Notes: generated by a model from the letters alone, not told the origin. Shown: positions 45,987 to 54,232, counted from the first letter of the stretch. The stretch: 64,000 bases of DNA from Halospina sp040196175 (GCF_040196175.1 NZ_JBEFNF010000006.1:124001-188000), one strand, 5' to 3'. Numbers and translations are program-made.

Positions 45987-47204
45987 TTAATAAGGTTTGC
46001 AAATAGGGTCCCTGTCACCGGCCAACGCGTGGCCACCATAGGCTGTCAGAAATCGATCGATTGACGACCAATCCCCCTCTACAACCTCTTCAACGGTCGC
46101 TGATAGCGTGCGCGATCTGGGAGTGCCCCTGGTGGGCTCAACCGCGGGGCGCTGGAGATAGCCAATGCGGTGCTGTTCATATCGGTTGAAGAAGCCATCC
46201 AGACGGCCCTGTATGCGGCTGCCGCTGCCTTTTCCCTCAGGTCCGGTTAATGGCCGCAGCACATTGGCAAACCGGCACAGGTTCCAATGGGCGGCAATGG
46301 GTTGGGCGGAAAACGCATAACGGCCTGTTGCATCCGAGGGATGCCTGATGCGGTCAATATCAGAGTTGTCCATGAACCCCGAATAGGGGGTCAGGGACAT
46401 ACCACCATCGATCGCTGTCAGATGCGTATCGAGTTTGCTGTGGATGAACCCAACGCTTGCCCACTGCGCCATCGTTACAGCGAGCTTATCGCAGACCCGT
46501 TCAAAAAATGCTGTGTAGGGTGTGTCGCTATTGATCAGAGCAGGGTCGATTCGGGCAATGGCATAGTCGGTAAGACGTTCAAGCTCTGCCAGCCCCAGTT
46601 GGCTGAACGCGTACTCAAACGCGCCGATGGTCAACGGTGACTCGCCAGTCTTGATGACCGATGCGCGAGCCTGATCCAGTTTTCCACCCGCATCGTCATA
46701 GGCAATCGCAAGTACCCGCGGTGCTTGAACCCCCATTGCGTTGAGCACTTCGCCCATCAAAAGCTGGTGTAAGCCGTTTCTGACCGAGAGTTCAGCGCCA
46801 GCCAGGTCATGATCACTGTCTTCGTGTTGCTGCAATGACAGATCGCAGCGCTGGAAGCAACGATCAATATGCTCGCCCAGAGCAATCTCAGCCGTGGCTC
46901 CATGGCGTGGCTCGGGGGCACCCCAGGGCCGTTGTGCGACTTTGCGTCTGATTGGCCGGGCACCGAATGGTACCCGGTGGCCACTGGCAAATGCCGTGAT
47001 CAGTTCCTGCGGTTGGCCACCAAGACCAAGCACGCTGGCAAGCGGTGCGTTAAACCAAAGCAGTTCAGGCTCCGCCAAGGGTTCCGGCTCCGCCGGGCTG
47101 TACATCACCTTTGGCAATCGGGCGTAACTGTTATCCAGTGCCAGACCCGGCCACACAGCCCTAGCATCACCCAATTGCAGGTTATGACTGCTGACAGAAT
47201 TCAT
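45987..47204 (-). CDS. Degenerate SelO-like (YdiU) paralogue, probable pseudoenzyme
   Basis: The 405-residue protein starts like SelO (LALDNSYARLPKVMYSPAEP; AEPELLWFNAPLASVLGLGG) and keeps GAFEYA and the HSDTQGRY-like HPSDATGRYAFSAQPIAAHWNLCRFANVL in pieces. The catalytic parts are changed. The KGAGRTPY loop is not present, the metal-binding Asn of NTDN reads DTHL, and the DYGPFGF Asp is lost (SLTPYSGFMD). Hence it is probably inactive in AMPylation. It is about 80-180 residues shorter than SelO. The ATG at 47204 is preferred; ATG 47237 overlaps a promoter. It diverges from marR, and the riboswitch begins 4 bases after its stop. Confidence 0.8.
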   Translation of the reverse strand: MNSVSSHNLQLGDARAVWPGLALDNSYARLPKVMYSPAEPEPLAEPELLWFNAPLASVLGLGGQPQELITAFASGHRVPFGARPIRRKVAQRPWGAPEPRHGATAEIALGEHIDRCFQRCDLSLQQHEDSDHDLAGAELSVRNGLHQLLMGEVLNAMGVQAPRVLAIAYDDAGGKLDQARASVIKTGESPLTIGAFEYAFSQLGLAELERLTDYAIARIDPALINSDTPYTAFFERVCDKLAVTMAQWASVGFIHSKLDTHLTAIDGGMSLTPYSGFMDNSDIDRIRHPSDATGRYAFSAQPIAAHWNLCRFANVLRPLTGPEGKGSGSRIQGRLDGFFNRYEQHRIGYLQRPAVEPTRGTPRSRTLSATVEEVVEGDWSSIDRFLTAYGGHALAGDRDPICKPY

Positions 47205-47234
47205 GACTAACCCCGCTGTATAGTTTTGTTTCGA

Positions 47235-47291
47235 CATTAATTGGGCGGTGATACTTTTGTCAATCTGATGTCGTTTCGCTATCATTAACCC
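47235..47291. promoter_or_regulatory. Divergent promoter region, marR / SelO-like gene
   Basis: Rightward, TTGTCA (47257-47262) and TATCAT (47280-47285) with a 17-base spacer each match consensus at five of six positions. The transcript would start at or next to the marR ATG (47292). Leftward, TTGACA (47263-47258) overlaps it, with a weaker -10 near 47240-47234. The two -35 elements share bases, so the directions should compete. GTTTCG...ATTAA words occur twice here and may be operator halves. Confidence 0.5.
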
Positions 47292-47864
47292 ATGAGTGAC
47301 AATGCCAGCACCATCATCGCCGACCGCATCATCCATCTCGCCTGGCAGAGCCACAGCTCTGAGCATGGGCGCGAGTGTGAACTGAGTGGCGCCCAGTGGG
47401 CCGCCGTCCGGTTTCTGGCACGCTCGAATGCGATATCGCGCAAGCCGTCGGCCTTTGCCGAATTTCACGGCACCACTCGTGGCACGGCATCGCAGACGCT
47501 GAAATCACTCGAATCGGCAGGGCTGGCGAAGCGGGAGAAGGACAGCCGCGATGGCCGGAGCGTGCGCTTCTCGCTGACTGAGGCGGGTGACGCTATCGCG
47601 CTCAATGACCCGGTTCTGAGCCTTAAAGAGGCGGTACAGCGCCTCCCTGAGGCTCAAAGGCAGTCGCTGGGCCACCTCATTGAACAACTCACCATCACCC
47701 TCTCAGAGAAAGACGGTCATCATTGCTTTGGATGCTGTCATGACTGCGTCCACTTCACTCCCAACGCACGGGAGACGAACGACGGCATCTGTCGGCTGGA
47801 CGATCAGGCGTTACCCGTGGACGATCCCAGCGCGCTGTGCGTCTACTTTGAACCAGATTGCTAG
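47292..47864 (+). CDS. MarR-family regulator with cysteine-rich C-terminal tail
   Basis: The 190-residue protein has a MarR winged helix: LSGAQWAAVRFLARSN (about 31-46), KPSAFAEFHGTTRGTASQTLKSLESAGLAKREKDSRDGRSVRFSLTEAG in pieces (about 52-100). Beyond about residue 142, where most MarR proteins end, comes a tail with Cys145, 148, 149, 152, 167, 183 and 190 (HHCFGCCHDCVHF ... GICRLDD ... CVYFEPDC), suited to bind a metal or Fe-S cluster. No ribosome site precedes the ATG, which fits a leaderless mRNA. It diverges from the SelO-like gene and is the likely local regulator. Confidence 0.87.
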   Translation: MSDNASTIIADRIIHLAWQSHSSEHGRECELSGAQWAAVRFLARSNAISRKPSAFAEFHGTTRGTASQTLKSLESAGLAKREKDSRDGRSVRFSLTEAGDAIALNDPVLSLKEAVQRLPEAQRQSLGHLIEQLTITLSEKDGHHCFGCCHDCVHFTPNARETNDGICRLDDQALPVDDPSALCVYFEPDC

Positions 47865-48754
47865 CCGGAGAACGCCTCGTCCAGAAGCGATAGTATCCAC
47901 TGCTGCAACGGATCCTGGCTGGTACGGGGATGCCAGGCGGCAATCACGTCGAAGCAGGGCGGCGACTCCTCAAGCTCAATGGGGCGTACCAGCGGATGAG
48001 GCAGGATTCTCGAGGGCAGAAAAGCGACACAGTCGCTGGATGCAACACAGGTTGGCGCTGCGGAGAAGCTTGGCACCGACATCACTATATTACGCCCATA
48101 CCCTTTGCTGGCGAACCAGTCATCGGCGGAACCAATCAGGTTGGCACGCGTTGGCGAGACGATGAGCTGCGGTAACTCAGCGATCTCGCCGATGGTCAGC
48201 TGTTGCTCATGCAGCGATGACTCATTGCCCGCCACGCAGATGTGATACTCCGAGAACAACAGCTTGGTCTGGCAGCTTTCCGGTGCGAAGGCGGGAAAAG
48301 TCAGCGCCATGTCCAGCTCCCCGGAGGCCAGCATGGCGTGCACTCGGTCACTCTCAAAATCACGTACGATCAGCTTCAGCCCCGGCGCCTGCTGCCGGAC
48401 CCTGGTGACCAGCTCAGGCAGCACCACTTCCACCGCGTAATCGGTGGCGGATATGACATAGGTCCCCTGCACACTTGCCGGATCAAACCGCTCCGGGGGA
48501 ATCAGCTGCTCGATACTGTCGAAGACCGCCTTCACTCGCGGCTCAAGCTCTTCCGCCAACGGCGTTGGGACAACGCCCTGGCGTGAGCGCAGAAACAGCC
48601 GGTCCTGAAAGATCTCGCGCAGCTTGTTCAATTGCGCACTCACCGCCTGCTGCGTCATTCCCATCTGGCCCGCGGCCCGAGTCAGACTTCTCTCTTTCAG
48701 CAACGCCCTGAGCACACGCAACTGCTTCAGGTCGATGTTACTCAAACCACTCAT
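47861..48754 (-). CDS. LysR-family transcriptional regulator
   Basis: The 297-residue protein has the LysR HTH (LKQLRVLRALLKERSLTRAAGQMGMTQQAVSAQLNKLREIFQDRLFLR in pieces, about 8-55) and a two-lobe effector domain (YVISATDYAVEVVLPELVTRVRQQAPGLKL and onward). It resembles the NodD/SyrM-like subgroup with the FDPA linker. It diverges from the aldehyde dehydrogenase gene with a 147-base gap and is therefore the likely regulator of that gene and nemA. It overlaps the convergent marR by 4 bases. Start ATG 48754 (MSGLSNIDL); an upstream GTG at 48772 is less likely. Confidence 0.9.
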   Translation of the reverse strand: MSGLSNIDLKQLRVLRALLKERSLTRAAGQMGMTQQAVSAQLNKLREIFQDRLFLRSRQGVVPTPLAEELEPRVKAVFDSIEQLIPPERFDPASVQGTYVISATDYAVEVVLPELVTRVRQQAPGLKLIVRDFESDRVHAMLASGELDMALTFPAFAPESCQTKLLFSEYHICVAGNESSLHEQQLTIGEIAELPQLIVSPTRANLIGSADDWFASKGYGRNIVMSVPSFSAAPTCVASSDCVAFLPSRILPHPLVRPIELEESPPCFDVIAAWHPRTSQDPLQQWILSLLDEAFSG

Positions 48755-48901
48755 GTTTGTATTTTTCACCAAAAATTACTGTTTCTGTTTGTGATGATAC
48801 GTCCTTAACCTTGTCCCTGTCATCGACGCTATTCAATGGGTACGCAGCCTTCTGCGCCCGTCCGCCTGATACGTCAGGCCCGCAACAAACAGGAGCACGA
48901 C

Positions 48902-50404
48902 ATGGTCGAGATACTGCCGAAAGCGCAATACCAGCAACTGATCAAGCCCAACTATCGGATGCTGATTGGCGGCGAATGGACTGATAGTGGGTCCGCTCGG
49001 ACGATTGCGACGATCAATCCAGCCACCGGCGAGCCCCTATCGCACCTGCCCCTGGCGGATGCCGACGATGTTAACCGGGCTGTGAAAGCAGCGCGTGGAG
49101 CCTTCCCAGCATGGCGCCAAACATCGCCTCAGCAGCGCCAGCAGGCACTGCTGACGATTGCGGATCGGCTGGAGGCGCGTTCCCAAGAGTTTTACCACCT
49201 GGAGACACTGGACAACGGCAAGCCCATCAGGGAATCAAGCCAGATGGACATCCCGATGGCGATTGACCACTTCCGCTACTTCGCCGGTGTCATCCGCTCG
49301 CACAGCGACGAGGCAACGCAGCTTGACGAGAATACGCTGAGCTTGGTTCTGAGTGAGCCCATGGGCGTCGTCGGGCAGGTCATCCCCTGGAACTACCCGT
49401 TGCTGATGGCCGCCTGGAAGCTGGCGCCGGCGATTGCCACCGGCAACACCGTGGTTATCAAGCCAGCGGAGATGACCTCCATCACGCTGCTGACGCTGGG
49501 TGAAATACTGAATGAGGTGCTGCCCGCCGGGACCGTCAACATCATCACGGGTAAAGGCTCCGAGGCCGGCCAGACACTGCTTGATCATCCGGACGTCGAT
49601 AAGCTGGCGTTCACTGGCTCCACGGACGTGGGCTATCGCGTGGCGAAAGCCGCGGCCGACAAACTCGCGCCCACCACGCTGGAGCTGGGCGGCAAGTCGG
49701 CGAACATTGTCTTCCCGGATGCCAACCAGGAAAAAGCCCTGGAAGGCGCTGCCCTTTCGATCCTGCTCAACCAGGGCCAGGCCTGCGAATCCGGCGCCCG
49801 CCTTCTGGTGCACCGGTCCATCCTGGATGACTTCCTGGCATCGCTGAAGAACCGGTTCGAAACCATCAAGGTTGGCGACCCCATGGATCCGACGACCCAG
49901 ATGGGTAGCCAGGTAAGCCAGCAGCAGACGGAACGCATCTTGGGCTATGTCGAGCTCGCGTCCCAGGAAGGCGCCACCATCCTGACCGGCGGCAAGCGTC
50001 TTGAAGACGAAAGCCACAGCAATGGCTGCTTCATCGAACCCACACTCATTGTGGATGCCAACAATGAGATGCGGGTTTCCCAGGAGGAAATATTCGGCCC
50101 GGTTCTGGTGGTCATGCCCTTCGATGACGAGGACCACGCGATTGAACTGGCCAATGACTCTGAGTACGGGCTGGCGGGCGCTGTCTGGACGCAGGACATC
50201 AATCGCGCCCTGCGGGTGGCACGCGCGGTCAGGACAGGCCGGATGTGGGTCAACACCTACCATGAACTGCCGGCCCACGCGCCTTTCGGCGGCTACAAGA
50301 AGTCCGGCATCGGGCGCGAAACCCACAAGATGATGCTGCACGACTACACCGAGACCAAGAGCGTCATCATCAGCCTGAACGAGGCCACCAACGGCCTCTT
50401 CTGA
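48902..50404 (+). CDS. NAD-dependent aldehyde dehydrogenase
   Basis: The 500-residue protein belongs to the ALDH superfamily, close to the betaine-aldehyde/phenylacetaldehyde type. It shows QVIPWNYPLLMAAWKLAPAIATGN, the cofactor motif FTGSTDVGYRVAKAA, the catalytic Glu in LELGGKSANIVF, the nucleophile Cys in NQGQACESGARLLVH (an unusual ESGAR instead of TSGSR/TAGSR), and EEIFGPVLVVMPF. The ATG at 48902 follows AGGAG. No choline oxidase or betI is nearby, so the substrate is open. An LysR gene diverges and an OYE gene follows. Confidence 0.92.
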   Translation: MVEILPKAQYQQLIKPNYRMLIGGEWTDSGSARTIATINPATGEPLSHLPLADADDVNRAVKAARGAFPAWRQTSPQQRQQALLTIADRLEARSQEFYHLETLDNGKPIRESSQMDIPMAIDHFRYFAGVIRSHSDEATQLDENTLSLVLSEPMGVVGQVIPWNYPLLMAAWKLAPAIATGNTVVIKPAEMTSITLLTLGEILNEVLPAGTVNIITGKGSEAGQTLLDHPDVDKLAFTGSTDVGYRVAKAAADKLAPTTLELGGKSANIVFPDANQEKALEGAALSILLNQGQACESGARLLVHRSILDDFLASLKNRFETIKVGDPMDPTTQMGSQVSQQQTERILGYVELASQEGATILTGGKRLEDESHSNGCFIEPTLIVDANNEMRVSQEEIFGPVLVVMPFDDEDHAIELANDSEYGLAGAVWTQDINRALRVARAVRTGRMWVNTYHELPAHAPFGGYKKSGIGRETHKMMLHDYTETKSVIISLNEATNGLF

Positions 50405-50483
50405 CCCCTGCGCCACGGGGCCTGCCAACCAATGGTCAGGCCTCGCTTCCATCTCCTCATTCAACTGAAAAGGTTTGAAAATC

Positions 50484-51647
50484 ATGAATACGGAATCGCT
50501 TTTTGAATCCGTCAGACTCGGCGATCTGACACTGACAAACCGTATCGTTCTGCCACCGCTGACGCGCTCCAGGAGTACTCAGCCGGGCAACGTGCCCAAC
50601 GACATGATGGCGACCTATTACGCCCAGCGGGCGTCGGCCGGCTTCATGGTCTCGGAAGGTACCCAGGTCGAACCCCGGGGTCAGGGCTATGCCTGGACGC
50701 CTGGTATTTCCACCCCTGAGCAGGTCGAGGGCTGGAAAAAGGTGACCGAGGCCGTTCATACCCAGGGCGGCACCATCTTCTGCCAGCTCTGGCACGTGGG
50801 GCGGATCTCACACCGCTCACTGCAACCTGAGCGGGCAGCACCGGTGGGTCCGTCGGCCATCCGCAACGAGACCGTTAAGGTGTTTGTTGAGACCGGCCCC
50901 GGTGAAGGCATGATCACTGATTCCGACGAGCCCCGCGCCCTGAGCACTGATGAAGTCGGCGAAATGGTTGAGCTGTACGCCCGGGCGGCGCGCAACGCCA
51001 TGGAAGCCGGCTTTGACGGGGTGGAGATCCACAGCGCCAATGGCTACCTGGTCAACCAGTTCATCTCCGAACACAGCAACCACCGCACTGACCAATACGG
51101 CGGCAGCCTGCGGAACCGGTTGCGCTTCCTTGAGGAGATCGTCAGCGCGGTTTCCCGGGAAGTGGGCGCCAACCGCCTTGGTGTCCGGTTCTCGCCGCTG
51201 TTCGAGAGCACCGACGAAGAACGCGTTTACCTCGGGCTGGTTGAATCCGATCCCCACGAAACCTATGTGGAAGCGGCCAAAATGCTGGACCGCCAGGGCA
51301 TCGCCTACATCTCGATTGCCGAAGCAGACTGGGACAACGCCCCCGAACTGCCGGACAGCTTCTGCCAGGCATTACGGGACGCGTTCAGTGGTGCGCTGAT
51401 TTTTGCCGGCCGCTATACGCCGGAGAAAGCCCTGCGTATGCTGAATGCGGGCTATGGTGATCTGTTCGCATTCGGCAAACCCTTCATTGCCAACCCGGAT
51501 CTGCCCCATCGCATCCGGCATGACCTCCCCTGGAACAAGGTGGACCCGGCGACAATGTACGGTGGCACCGCCCACGGCTACACCGACTACCCCACCTATG
51601 AGCAGCAGGTCCAGCAGAGCGCCCCGGAACCGGAAGGCGTTTCCTGA
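50484..51647 (+). CDS. Old yellow enzyme family ene-reductase (NemA-like)
   Basis: FMN-dependent oxidoreductase of 387 residues that reduces activated alkenes, N-ethylmaleimide or nitrate esters. OYE features are LTNRIVLPPLTRSRS, EGTQVEPRGQGY, CQLWHVGRISH (where many OYEs have QLWHTGR), the substrate-binding HSANGYLVNQFISEHSNHRTDQYGGSLRNRLRFL in pieces (His and Asn conserved) and LFAFGKPFIANPDLP. It begins 79 bases after the aldehyde dehydrogenase gene and probably shares its LysR control. A stem-loop follows its stop. Confidence 0.93.
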   Translation: MNTESLFESVRLGDLTLTNRIVLPPLTRSRSTQPGNVPNDMMATYYAQRASAGFMVSEGTQVEPRGQGYAWTPGISTPEQVEGWKKVTEAVHTQGGTIFCQLWHVGRISHRSLQPERAAPVGPSAIRNETVKVFVETGPGEGMITDSDEPRALSTDEVGEMVELYARAARNAMEAGFDGVEIHSANGYLVNQFISEHSNHRTDQYGGSLRNRLRFLEEIVSAVSREVGANRLGVRFSPLFESTDEERVYLGLVESDPHETYVEAAKMLDRQGIAYISIAEADWDNAPELPDSFCQALRDAFSGALIFAGRYTPEKALRMLNAGYGDLFAFGKPFIANPDLPHRIRHDLPWNKVDPATMYGGTAHGYTDYPTYEQQVQQSAPEPEGVS

Positions 51648-51665
51648 AAGGCACAGCCACACGCA

Positions 51666-51691
51666 CCAGGCCCTCCTACCGCAGGGCCTGG
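51666..51691 (+). terminator. Stem-loop after the OYE gene
   Basis: CCAGGCCCT (51666-51674) and AGGGCCTGG (51683-51691) form a perfect 9-base stem with an 8-base loop, 18 bases after the stop codon. There is no T tract, so its efficiency is uncertain. Confidence 0.6.
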
Positions 51692-52027
51692 CGCAATCCG
51701 TATCACCGGTAACAGCCACACCGATTTAAGTCAGCCCACCCTCAGGGGGTAACGCTGATTGCCGCCCATTGACGTCACCTTCAGCAATACTCGAAACGCG
51801 GCTATCGGATTTCGGCGCCCCCCGGCGAATACTGAAATACCGGGGTTTACCCTTACTGGGAGAGTCCGGTCTCGGTTGAAGGCTCGCATGAGGGCGTGGG
51901 TTACATGGAGCTGACCGGTTACCCCGATTAAGCCATAGTGGCTGCTGACGCCAGTCCGGCCGGGGCCAGCGCTCCGCCACTGGCATGTTAGCCTGCACAA
52001 CTCATCCACGCTGTAGGGTGCTTATTC
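51692..52027. other. 336-base intergenic region before parA
   Basis: I see no supported gene here. Two overlapping leftward frames of about 90 codons are open (51726-51998 and 51731-52009) but have no ribosome site or recognisable domain. Simultaneous openness of two frames in G+C-rich DNA is common. It could be a dispersed intergenic repeat, which only a genome-wide search could show. Confidence 0.5.
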
Positions 52028-52774
52028 ATGCAGATCATTGCGTTCCATACGCTTAAGGGTGGCACCGGGAAGACCTCAGCCGCCGTTAATGTTGCCTATC
52101 TGGCCAGTCAGGCTGGCATCCCAACTGTACTATGGGACCTTGACCCTCAGGGGGCAGCAACCTGGCTTCTGAGCCAGGATCAGGCGGAAAATGGCCGTAA
52201 GCTTGGCCCACTGGTTAAAGGCAAGAAGCCGATTGGTGCTTTCATCCATGCCACACCCTACGCTCGGCTCGAGCTGATCCCTGCCCACCGGAGCGCACGC
52301 AACCTCGACATCAAACTGAGCCAGTTGAGCTCCAGTGATGCCCTCAAGCGCTGGCTCAAGTCACTCTCCGAGGAAACAGCGCTGGTTATTCTGGATTGCC
52401 CACCATCGCTCTCCGAACTGGCTGAGCAGGTGCTGAACGCCGCCAATGCCATCTTCGTGCCCGTGGTCCCGGCTCAGCTGTCACTCAACAGCTGGCATCA
52501 GATGCGCGACTTCGCCAAGGAAAACAACATCAAGGCCAAACGATTACGCCCCTTCCTTTCCATGGTTGACCGCCGCAAGACGTTCCATAAGGCCATGGCA
52601 GACGGTGAGCTGAAGCCTTTACCCAAGCAACTCCAGACCGTCATTCCCAACGGCGGCGTGATTGAGCGGATGGCCGAATCCAGATTGCCGGTGGAATTGA
52701 TGGACCGCCGCAGCCGGGCAGCAACCGCATACCGGGCTCTGTGGGCCGAGATCCACGCCATGCTGAAGCTGTGA
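52028..52774 (+). CDS. Orphan ParA-family ATPase
   Basis: The 248-residue protein has the deviant Walker A HTLKGGTGKTSAAVNVAYLA (8-27), Walker A' LWDLDPQGAATWLL and Walker B LVILDCPPSLSELAEQVL. It is thus a ParA/MinD-type ATPase that may position a cargo on the nucleoid or membrane. No parB, parS-like repeat, plasmid or partition gene is adjacent, so it is not a normal chromosome-segregation pair. It is followed by a porin and preceded by a gene-free stretch. Confidence 0.88.
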   Translation: MQIIAFHTLKGGTGKTSAAVNVAYLASQAGIPTVLWDLDPQGAATWLLSQDQAENGRKLGPLVKGKKPIGAFIHATPYARLELIPAHRSARNLDIKLSQLSSSDALKRWLKSLSEETALVILDCPPSLSELAEQVLNAANAIFVPVVPAQLSLNSWHQMRDFAKENNIKAKRLRPFLSMVDRRKTFHKAMADGELKPLPKQLQTVIPNGGVIERMAESRLPVELMDRRSRAATAYRALWAEIHAMLKL

Positions 52775-52839
52775 TGGGTACAAAACCTACCCCTTAAGAT
52801 CTAGCCTGCTGATACTGAAGAGAAATCAAGCTGAAAAGT

Positions 52840-52854
52840 TGATAAGAATCATTT
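52840..52854 (+). promoter_or_regulatory. Fur-box-like site upstream of porin gene
   Basis: TGATAAGAATCATTT resembles the Fur 7-1-7 core TGATAATNATTATCA, matching at 10 or 11 positions by my count. It lies 70 bases before the porin ATG, next to an AT-rich TTTAAAATATTT that could serve as the -10 region. Iron control is plausible but unproven. Confidence 0.35.
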
Positions 52855-52924
52855 AAAATATTTCTTTGAGGGGAGATACTCGGCTGAGAATTCATCCTCA
52901 GCCGGCCGTTGGAGGCCCTACCCC

Positions 52925-54181
52925 ATGACAACGCGATCAACGATTACGACCGCCGTGCGCTCTTACCTTGGCAAAGCACCCCTGGTGGTTGCTGTTGCCG
53001 CATTTTCCGGAGGCATCTGCGCGGCCCCCATCACGGATGCCATCACCAATGGCACATCATCACTGGACACGCGTTATCGTTACGAAAACGTGGACGACGA
53101 TGGCGCCCAGGACGATGCGCGGGCATCAACGCTGCGCGCCAGGCTGGGCTATGAAACCGCGGAGGTCGCCAACCTCAAAGGTTACCTGGACGTGGAACAT
53201 GTCACGTCGGTCGGCCCTGACAATTACAACAGCACCATCAATGGTCGCACCAGCCGCCCAGTGGTTGCCGACCCAACCGAGACTGAACTGAACCAGGCTT
53301 ATCTGGCGTACAGCGGCCTGGCGGAAACGAAACTGACATTTGGCCGCCAACGCCTGAAGCTGGATAACGACCGCTTCATTGGCAATGTGGGCTGGCGCCA
53401 GAATGAGCAGACCTTTGACGGCTCAACGCTGGTCAACACCTCACTGCCGGATACCACCATCACGGCGGGGTATCTCTATAACGCCAACCGCATTTTCTCG
53501 GATGCCAGCCCCAAGGGTGACCTCGCCATGGATACCGGCATCCTGAATGCGCAGTACGAGGGTTTGGAATACGGCTCAGTATCAGCCTACAGTTACCTGA
53601 TTGCGCTTGATAACAAGCCCGATGACTCCACCAAGACGTTCGGGCTGCGATACACCGGTGATGCACCGCTCAGCGACGGTGTGAATGCCCTGTACACACT
53701 GGAATACGCTCACCAGAGCGATTACGACGATAACACCCGCAGCCTGGACCAGAGCTACTACAGCCTCGAAGCCGGGATCGATATGTCCGGCGTGCAGTTC
53801 AAGCTCGGTCAGGAAATGCTGGGCAGTGACGACGACACTGCCGCCTTCCAGACCCCCCTTGCAACGCTGCATGCGTTCAATGGCTTCACCGACCGTTTCC
53901 TCTCGACGCCGAAGTCCGGGCTGGTGGACAGCTATGCCAGCCTCTCAGGAACTCTGAGTGGCGTCGACCTGATGGCGGTCTACCATCAGTTTGACAGCGA
54001 TGAAGGCAGCGACGATTACGGTTCTGAAGCCGCATTACAGGCAACGTACAGCCTCAACGAGACCTATTCTCTGGGCGTTAAATACGCCGCTTACGATGCC
54101 GACGGCTACAGCCAGGACGCTGACAAAGCCTTCAACCGGGACGCGGATAAGGGCTGGGTCTGGGTACAGGCTTCTTTCTAG
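52925..54181 (+). CDS. Alginate-export-type outer-membrane porin
   Basis: The 418-residue precursor has an extended signal region (hydrophobic core PLVVAVAAFSGGICA) and a beta-barrel of the alginate-export / OprD-like kind (PF13372 pattern): LDTRYRYENVDDDGAQDDARASTLRARLGYETA in pieces, NQAYLAYSGLAETKLTFGRQRLKLDNDRFIGNVGWRQNEQTFDG in pieces, and the C-terminal aromatic VWVQASF. It is strongly acidic. No alginate genes are nearby, so the substrate is unknown. GGAGG lies 12 bases before the ATG and a terminator follows. Confidence 0.85.
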   Translation: MTTRSTITTAVRSYLGKAPLVVAVAAFSGGICAAPITDAITNGTSSLDTRYRYENVDDDGAQDDARASTLRARLGYETAEVANLKGYLDVEHVTSVGPDNYNSTINGRTSRPVVADPTETELNQAYLAYSGLAETKLTFGRQRLKLDNDRFIGNVGWRQNEQTFDGSTLVNTSLPDTTITAGYLYNANRIFSDASPKGDLAMDTGILNAQYEGLEYGSVSAYSYLIALDNKPDDSTKTFGLRYTGDAPLSDGVNALYTLEYAHQSDYDDNTRSLDQSYYSLEAGIDMSGVQFKLGQEMLGSDDDTAAFQTPLATLHAFNGFTDRFLSTPKSGLVDSYASLSGTLSGVDLMAVYHQFDSDEGSDDYGSEAALQATYSLNETYSLGVKYAAYDADGYSQDADKAFNRDADKGWVWVQASF

Positions 54182-54198
54182 GCTCAACCTGCCCTCTA

Positions 54199-54232
54199 CA
54201 GCCGGGCCCCTTCCCCAGCAACGGCCCGGCTG
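54199..54232 (+). terminator. Stem-loop after the porin gene
   Basis: CAGCCGGGCC (54199-54208) and GGCCCGGCTG (54223-54232) form a perfect 10-base G+C-rich stem with a 14-base loop, 17 bases after the stop. No T run follows. Confidence 0.65.

Noticed and set aside
48902..50404. betB-type glycine betaine operon
   Set aside because: No betA, betI or betT is adjacent, the regulator is LysR type and the partner gene is an old yellow enzyme.
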